DNA from: Kitasatospora indigofera | Lineage (GTDB): Bacteria; Actinomycetota; Actinomycetes; Streptomycetales; Streptomycetaceae | DNA: 36,169 nt | Assembly (NCBI RefSeq): GCF_014655955.1 | Contig: NZ_BNBO01000078.1 | Location: forward strand, 1-36,169 | Reading direction: 5' to 3' | Part shown: positions 31,714-36,169 of the stretch, piece by piece | Layout of the letters: the number at the start of each line of letters is the position of its first letter | How positions within the stretch are numbered: position 1 is the first letter of the stretch | Program-made: the position numbers and the translations under genes | The notes under the pieces: generated by a model | What the model saw: only the letters and a program-made list of their open reading frames with translations | The model's database searches: none | Told to the model about the DNA's origin: nothing

Positions 31714-31752
31714 CCCCCGGGCAGGACCCCCGGGCAGGACCCCCGGGCAGGA
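31714..31752. repeat. Three perfect copies of a 13-bp tandem repeat
   Basis: CCCCCGGGCAGGA at 31714, 31727 and 31740, in the spacer between the Nudix gene and the small membrane-protein gene. A neighbouring 31667-31701 stretch repeats GGAACCGGACSGCCTC. Confidence 0.85.
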
Positions 31753-31837
31753 CCGCCGGACCCCGGGCCGGTGGTTCCGGGACGCGCTCCGGGGTGTCCG
31801 GTCAGTGATCTGCCGAAGGGCCCAGGGGGTGGGGAAG

Positions 31838-32278
31838 ATGTCCGGAAGCCAGGCAGCCGGCGTGCTGGCCGGCCCGTTGTTCGTGCTGTTCGCTCTCGGC
31901 ACCAGCCTGCCGAACATCGAGGCCCGCTTCGACTTCTCCGGCGCCCACCCGGTGCGGGCGACCGTCGTGAGCGCCGACTACCGGCATTCGGCCCGCGGTA
32001 CCCGGGCCCTCGGCATCGTCCTCGCCGCGCCGGAGACCCTCGTCCTCGACGACCTCCCGTCCGCCCCCGACGACCTCGACGTCGGCAGCACCGTCACCGC
32101 CCTCACCGGCTCCGGCCGCCCGGGCCACGCCGTCCTGCCCTCCCAGCTCCGCTGGTCCGTCCTCGCCTTCCCCGCCTTCATGGCCCTGTGCGGTGTCCTG
32201 ATGACCTTCGCCGGCGTCGATGCGGTCCGGCGGCTGCCCAGGTCGCCGAGCGGGGCCGACCCCGAACGCTGGGACTGA
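31838..32278 (+). CDS. Small membrane protein with two helices
   Basis: The 146-residue protein has a hydrophobic segment near the N-terminus (AGVLAGPLFVLFALGTSL, ~8-25), an exterior beta-rich loop (VRATVVSADYRHSARGTRAL, DDLDVGSTVTALTG) and a second segment (WSVLAFPAFMALCGVLMTFA, ~107-126), then a short basic tail. This plan is like DUF3592-type proteins of unknown function, but the match is loose. ATG 31838 is preceded by GGGGTGGGGAAG. No operon partner is seen; it converges with the P-loop kinase gene 41 bp downstream. Confidence 0.7.
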   Translation: MSGSQAAGVLAGPLFVLFALGTSLPNIEARFDFSGAHPVRATVVSADYRHSARGTRALGIVLAAPETLVLDDLPSAPDDLDVGSTVTALTGSGRPGHAVLPSQLRWSVLAFPAFMALCGVLMTFAGVDAVRRLPRSPSGADPERWD

Positions 32279-32319
32279 CCGGCCCCGCCGCAGCGCCCCG
32301 GGCGGTGGCCGCCCGGCGA

Positions 32320-32838
32320 TCAGGACACCGCGGCCAGGAACCGCCGGGCCGTCGCGACGTTCGACGGCAGATCGGCCACGCTGTCCAGCACCAGCCGGTC
32401 ACCGGCCCACGGGGCGAACTCCTCCCGCCGCCGCTGCACCGCCTCCCAGTCCGGCTCCTCGAAGCCCTCGATCCCCCGGGAGCGGCCCTCAAGCCGCCGG
32501 CGGTGCGCCGCCCGGTCCGAACACACCACCTCGATGAACACCACCGGCACGCCATGACGGGCCGCCAGCAGCCGCCACTGCTCCCGCGCCTCCTGGACCG
32601 CGTTGACCGCGTCGACGATCACGCTCTGGCCCAGGGCCAGCACACCGTCGGCCACGGCCTCGGCCACCAGGTACGCGGCGAGGCCCGTGGGCTGCCCGCG
32701 CGCCACCCCCGCGCGCCACATGGCCGCCTCGATCGGATCCACCGAGACGACCGGCGCGGTCAACTCCCGCCCCAACGCCCCGGCGACCGAACTCTTCCCC
32801 GCGCCGGGCAGCCCCGCCATCGCGATCAGCATGAGCAC
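32320..32838 (-). CDS. Small P-loop kinase (AAA_33/zeta-toxin-like fold)
   Basis: The 172-residue protein begins with Walker A, MAGLPGAGKSSVAGALGREL (GxxxxGKS). A VSVDPIEAAMWRAG loop follows, with a likely substrate-binding Asp, then SVIVDAVNAV (Walker B-like), VVFIEVVCSDRAAHRRRLEG (lid arginines) and VLDSVADLPSN. Relatives phosphorylate nucleosides, sugars or antibiotics (chloramphenicol phosphotransferase), or are zeta toxins. The substrate here is unknown, and no antitoxin-like gene is adjacent. The GTG start is at 32838; the ATG three codons in (32832) is equally possible. Confidence 0.8.
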   Translation of the reverse strand: MLMLIAMAGLPGAGKSSVAGALGRELTAPVVSVDPIEAAMWRAGVARGQPTGLAAYLVAEAVADGVLALGQSVIVDAVNAVQEAREQWRLLAARHGVPVVFIEVVCSDRAAHRRRLEGRSRGIEGFEEPDWEAVQRRREEFAPWAGDRLVLDSVADLPSNVATARRFLAAVS

Positions 32839-32956
32839 ACCCTCGCACGCCCAGGACGGCCGGGCGCGTCGGCGTCCGCCCAGGGCGGCTCCGTCGCGGC
32901 GGCCCGGTGCGCCGCCGGCCTTCCCGATGTCGTACCGGTGTTGGAGGATCTACGAC

Positions 32957-33484
32957 ATGACGCAGCAACAGACGAACGGGGCGTCGCCGGCCGACGCGGC
33001 GGGCACGTACCTGGAGGCGCTCGGCGAGCGGTTGGCCGCCGACGGCTGCCAGGTGACCACCACCACCTGGCGGGACCGGCACGTGGTGGTCGGCAGCAGG
33101 TCGGACCGCAAGGCCCGGTGGTTCGGCACCAAGTCCGAGCTGTTCGTCCTCGCCGCCGCCGTCCCCGAGATAGACACCGCCTCGCTGGCCGAGTTCACCG
33201 GATGGGCGATGGAGCGCTCCAAGAGCGTCCGCGGCGGCCTGCCCGGTGCCCGCAACGCGGCGATGGTCCTGCCGGCCCTGGTCAGCGGCAGCGTCCAGCC
33301 GTCCGCGGCGCAGTGGGCCGCGGCGGACGCCCGGCTGCTGGGGACCTCCCTGGTCGGCCGGCCGATCACGGTGGAGGCGTTGGTGCCCGGGAGCGCCCGG
33401 GTCACCATGTACCGGGGCGGGGTCGCGTGGGGCGGGATGTTCACGGGGCACGTCCTGCAGAAGGCGGCGCTGTACTTCCCGTGA
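32957..33484 (+). CDS. Unrecognised 175-residue soluble protein
   Basis: I do not recognise a family name. The product starts MTQQQTNGASPADAAGTYLE, with EALGERLAADGCQVTTTTWR and ARWFGTKSELFVLAAAVPEI, then SLAEFTGWAMERSKSVRGGL, and ends GGMFTGHVLQKAALYFP. There is no signal peptide or membrane helix. The alternating helix/strand pattern and strong third-position GC support coding. GGAGG lies about 10 nt before ATG 32957. It is divergent from the kinase gene with 118 bp between, so a shared promoter region is possible. Confidence 0.75.
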   Translation: MTQQQTNGASPADAAGTYLEALGERLAADGCQVTTTTWRDRHVVVGSRSDRKARWFGTKSELFVLAAAVPEIDTASLAEFTGWAMERSKSVRGGLPGARNAAMVLPALVSGSVQPSAAQWAAADARLLGTSLVGRPITVEALVPGSARVTMYRGGVAWGGMFTGHVLQKAALYFP

Positions 33485-33600
33485 GCCCCGCGCCCCGCGC
33501 CCCGCGCCCCGGTGACCGCCGGACGTGCCGTCCGGGCCGGACACCGGGGCTGGCCGGGCGGCGGCGGGCCGGCTGGCCGGGTGTTCCGGCCCCGCGGCCG

Positions 33601-34296
33601 TCACAGGCTGAGCAGCAGGTCCCGGACGGCGTCGGGCCGGGACAGGAACGGGTGGTGGCCGGTGTCCAGCTCGACGACGGTGCCGGCCCGGCGGGCGAAC
33701 TCGCGCTGCAGGCGCGCCGGCGTGCCCCGGTCCCGGGTGCAGACGAGGTAGGTCGAGGGCACCTGCTGCCAGGCGGCCGCCCCGGCCGGCTGCCCGGTCA
33801 CCCGCAGGCTCTGCCGGGCGAGGTGCCCCGCCGCCTGCCGCTGGACCTCCGCGTCGCAGTCCTGCAGGAACGTGTCCACGAGCAGCTCGGGACGCACCCC
33901 GAAGGTGCCGGCCCCGGGATCGACGTCGAGGAAGGGCGCGGGGCCGCCGTCCCCGAACTCCGACAGGCTCTGCCCCGCCTCCGGCAGGTAGCTGGAGACC
34001 AGCAGCAGGTGGCGCACCGACCCGACACCCGCGGCGGCCTCCGCGGTGACGATGCCGCCGTAGCTGTGGGCCACCACCACGGTGGGCTCGTCGTCGGCCA
34101 GCAGCGCCTGCCGCACCGCGGCGACGTCCTCCGCCAGCCCCGGACCGCCGGCCCCCGCGGGCAGGCCCGCCTCCCCGCAGCTCGGCAGCGCCGGCGCCGT
34201 GCTCGCCACCCCGCGCTCCCGCAGCAGTCCGGCGGTGCGGTGCCACCACCACGACCCGTCCCGCACACACGCCCCGTGCACGAACACGACCCTCAT
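33601..34296 (-). CDS. Alpha/beta-hydrolase (esterase-like)
   Basis: The 231-residue enzyme has FVHGACVRDGSWWWHR (oxyanion loop), the nucleophile elbow VVVAHSYGGIV with Ser78, a likely acid at Asp189 (CTRDRGTP) and the catalytic His at 214/215 (DTGHHPFLSRPDAV). This is the compact type related to plant methylesterases and the EstC group. Substrate unknown. ATG 34296 has GGAGG 5 nt upstream. The frame is open far upstream but is antisense to the next gene there. It is divergent from the DUF4259-like gene. Confidence 0.85.
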   Translation of the reverse strand: MRVVFVHGACVRDGSWWWHRTAGLLRERGVASTAPALPSCGEAGLPAGAGGPGLAEDVAAVRQALLADDEPTVVVAHSYGGIVTAEAAAGVGSVRHLLLVSSYLPEAGQSLSEFGDGGPAPFLDVDPGAGTFGVRPELLVDTFLQDCDAEVQRQAAGHLARQSLRVTGQPAGAAAWQQVPSTYLVCTRDRGTPARLQREFARRAGTVVELDTGHHPFLSRPDAVRDLLLSL

Positions 34297-34512
34297 CGCT
34301 GCCTCCACGCCCGCCTCGGTCGTCCTCCGGCCCACCGTAGACGCCGCCGCGTCACGGCGGGGGCCCCGCAGGCCTTCGCACCGCCGCACGGGCCCGCCAG
34401 GACGGGCCCGCCAGGACGGGATGGCAGACTTCGTGCCGGTGACCGCCCGTGGAGCGGCCCGGACGCGACCGCCGGGCCCCGGGCACGACCGGCGGCGGAA
34501 GGACGGGAAGGC

Positions 34513-35280
34513 ATGGGGACGTGGGGGACGGGGCTGTACACGGACGACACCGCCTGCGACGTCCGTGACGCCTTTCGCGACGCCCTCCGGGCGGGGGCGG
34601 ACGCCCAGGAGGCCGAGGCACGGGTGCTGGACGCCTTCGCCGAGGAACTCGCGGACCCCGACGAGCGGGCCGTGGTCCGGCTGGCCCTGGCGGACACCCA
34701 GTCCCGGCTCGGGCGGCTGACCCCGTCCGCCCGGCGCGAAGCCCTGGCCCTGCTGGACGCGGGCGGCGACCTGGAGCGCCACCGGGAGGCCGGCGCCGCC
34801 GAAGTGCGCCGGCGGGCCGCGGTCCTGCGCCGCCTGCGGACCCGCCTGGAGGGCCCGCAGCCCGAACCGCGCCCGCTGCCCGCCCGCCGCCCGACGCCCG
34901 CGCAGGCCGTCCCGGGCAGCGTCTACGCCTACCGGGCGCGCAGCGGGCAGCCGTACCTGCTGAGAGTGGTGGGCCTGGCGGACGTGGGCTGCTCGACCGG
35001 CCCGGTCGTCCGGTTCCTGGACCACCCCGGACCGGACCTGCCCGACCCGGCCGCCCTGGCGCAGATCCCCGAGCGGCGCCACCACCCGCGGTGGAAGCGC
35101 ACCGAGGTGGTCATCAGGGACGACGCCCGCGCCGAACGGGACCAGGCCGGCCTCGTCCTGGTCGGCGAACACCCCGTCCCGCCCCTGACCCCGTCCCCCA
35201 ACGGCCGGACGGCCTCCACCTGGGCGGAACTCCGCACCTACCTGGAGACCCGCGACGACCTGGCCCGCACCACCGGCTGA
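34513..35280 (+). CDS. DUF4259-like protein with C-terminal extension
   Basis: The N-terminal ~115 of 255 residues match the DUF4259 pattern: MGTWGTGLYTDDTACDVRDA, ARVLDAFAEELADPDERAVV, LALADTQSRLGRLT, ALALLDAGGDLERH. The family is uncharacterised. The C-terminal ~110 residues form a beta-rich region (GSVYAYRARSGQPYLLRVVG, VVRFLDHPGPDLPD) resembling a small SH3-like or immunity-type domain (weak inference). GGGAAGG lies just before the ATG. A short tandem of GCCCGCCAGGACGG sits in the upstream spacer at about 34390-34418. Confidence 0.75.
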   Translation: MGTWGTGLYTDDTACDVRDAFRDALRAGADAQEAEARVLDAFAEELADPDERAVVRLALADTQSRLGRLTPSARREALALLDAGGDLERHREAGAAEVRRRAAVLRRLRTRLEGPQPEPRPLPARRPTPAQAVPGSVYAYRARSGQPYLLRVVGLADVGCSTGPVVRFLDHPGPDLPDPAALAQIPERRHHPRWKRTEVVIRDDARAERDQAGLVLVGEHPVPPLTPSPNGRTASTWAELRTYLETRDDLARTTG

Positions 35281-35374
35281 CCGCACCCCGCCGCCCGCCA
35301 CCGCGCCGCCCGCCACCGCGCCGCCCGGCCTCGTCGGGCGCCCGGCTCCACGGGGTGACCACGCCTCGGGGCGC

Positions 35375-35863
35375 CTAGAAGGACCGGAAGACGCCGGCGG
35401 GGTCGAGCCGCGCGGCATCGCGGACGTCCGCGAAGTCGAGGTTGGCGATCGACAGGTTCGCGTGGATGTCCTCGATGCCGGCCGCAACGGTGCGGACCCG
35501 TCCGCCGGACGCCTCGAACTCCTCGTCGCTCCCGCACTCGTCCCTGGTCAGGACGGCCACGGCCAACAGCGTGCGGTCGTGGTCGCGCATGGTGGTGGAA
35601 TCGGCGAGGAAGACGACGTTCAGCTCCTCGTCCACGGAGACGGCGGCGACCACGGCGTCGGCGTCGGCCCCGTCCCAGGCCGGATCATCGACGACATGGA
35701 CGTAGGGTTCGAGGTCGCCGTCGCCCCAGGGCTTCGAAAGCTCCGCGCGCACGGCCCGCCAGGCCGCGGCATCGCCGAAATCGGTCCTGATGACCAGCGC
35801 GGCGTCGCGGCGGCCGACAACAGCGGGCAGCACCTTCGGGCTCCGTTCTCCACCGGTGTACAT
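35375..35863 (-). CDS. DUF6924-like protein
   Basis: The 162-residue soluble protein has the order LVIRTDFGDAAAWRAVRAEL, YVHVVDDPAWDGADADAVVA, VVFLADSTTMRDHDRTLLAV and a conserved end DIHANLSIANLDFADVRDAA, DPAGVFRSF. I associate this with DUF6924, an actinobacterial family of unknown function. ATG 35863 was chosen as the start nearest the domain; GTG 35887 or TTG 35893 would add 8-10 residues, and none has a clear ribosome site. It converges with the DUF4259-like gene. Confidence 0.75.
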   Translation of the reverse strand: MYTGGERSPKVLPAVVGRRDAALVIRTDFGDAAAWRAVRAELSKPWGDGDLEPYVHVVDDPAWDGADADAVVAAVSVDEELNVVFLADSTTMRDHDRTLLAVAVLTRDECGSDEEFEASGGRVRTVAAGIEDIHANLSIANLDFADVRDAARLDPAGVFRSF

Positions 35864-36090
35864 ACCGGCAACGATGCCGGCCGCCACTGACAACCGCTCA
35901 GGGCGCCGGCGGGACCGGCCCGCCCGGGCCCGCCGGGACGGGACGGGACGCAGGGCGTCGGGCGTCGGGGCCGGCCGCCGGTCAGGCAGGGGTGCCGGTG
36001 CGACGGGCCGGGCCGGGCGGGCCGGCCCACCCGCCCGGCCCGCCCCCGGCCCGCCCCCGCCCCCGCCCGCTGCCGGTCAGCCGGCCGTCG

Positions 36091-36169
36091 TCAGCCCGCC
36101 GGCAGGGGTGCCGACAGGTGCGGGAAGCGGAACTCGGTGCGGCTGGTGAAGCGTTCGCCCGGGCGCAGG
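36091..36169 (-). CDS. C-terminal end of an aldose 1-epimerase-like protein (partial)
   Basis: The minus-strand frame enters from the right edge and ends at TGA 36091-36093. The visible end is LRPGERFTSRTEFRF followed by PHLSAPLPAG. The LxPGExFxSRTEFRF ending is typical of galactose mutarotase/aldose epimerase proteins. Only 25 residues are present, so the call is tentative. The spacer 35900-36085 is GC-rich, with GGGCCGGGCGGGCCGG-type runs and no gene. Confidence 0.55.
   Translation of the reverse strand, partial: LRPGERFTSRTEFRFPHLSAPLPAG

Noticed and set aside
32320..32838. P-loop kinase considered as a zeta toxin of a toxin-antitoxin pair
   Set aside because: No small antitoxin gene lies next to it on the same strand, and the fold is shared with many metabolic kinases.
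30979..35280. Plus-strand open frame of over 1,400 codons
   Set aside because: Only its last part, from 34513, is protein-like. The rest runs antisense to or out of frame with the Nudix, membrane, kinase and hydrolase genes.

Overview
The window is about 36 kb of very GC-rich DNA with strong G/C bias at third codon positions. It uses GTG starts freely, has many candidate leaderless promoters (a TAnnnT box 6-8 nt before the start codon), and is crowded with small TetR, ArsR and MarR regulators. Together with the protein families present, this points to a streptomycete-type actinomycete (Streptomyces or Kitasatospora). The genus is an inference from composition and gene content only. No rRNA, tRNA, CRISPR array, integrase or transposase was found. 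The gene content looks accessory: single genes and small regulator-effector pairs, no long operon, and several decayed genes.

Layout. 1-6100: the tail of an unknown gene, a shortened DUF4279 protein, a cysteine-rich small protein, a candidate iron box, a large FUSC-type membrane protein, a NADAR-like protein with an unusual N-terminal half, and a secreted serine-hydrolase homologue lacking the usual catalytic lysine. 6100-9600: a TMEM175-like channel, a TetR regulator with two matching operators facing a DUF4345 membrane protein, and an overlapping ArsR / SRPBCC pair. 9600-13700: a RibD-type reductase, two VOC proteins, a remnant acetyltransferase, and a divergent SnoaL-like / TetR pair. 14000-19550: a quinone oxidoreductase, a GFA-family protein, and three same-strand genes for an F420/NADP-type reductase, an acyl-CoA-dehydrogenase-fold flavin monooxygenase and an epoxide hydrolase.

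20300-28700: an SRPBCC / ArsR pair with two upstream palindromes, a drug-efflux-type MFS transporter with a strong terminator, a von Willebrand A protein behind a structured leader, an internally deleted RibD-type reductase, an unrecognised protein, and a MarR unit. In the MarR unit two closely related palindromes flank marR and lead into a membrane protein and an NmrA-like oxidoreductase. 28700-36169: a YciO/Sua5-type protein, an Eis-type acetyltransferase with a Gly-Pro-Asp repeat insertion, a Nudix hydrolase, a small membrane protein, a P-loop kinase, an unrecognised protein, an alpha/beta hydrolase, DUF4259-like and DUF6924-like proteins, and the end of an aldose-epimerase-like gene.

How the genes work together: most regulators sit next to their likely targets, and palindromes in the spacers suggest autoregulated switches that respond to small molecules. 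Targets are membrane proteins, START-fold proteins and oxidoreductases, so chemical or redox stress handling is the common theme (inference). Short perfect tandem repeats of many unit lengths occur between genes and once inside a gene. They suggest frequent replication slippage, which may also explain the in-frame internal deletions. I did not find a convincing new multi-gene system. The best candidates for new biology are the vWA protein, the NADAR fusion and the repeat-bearing Eis protein.
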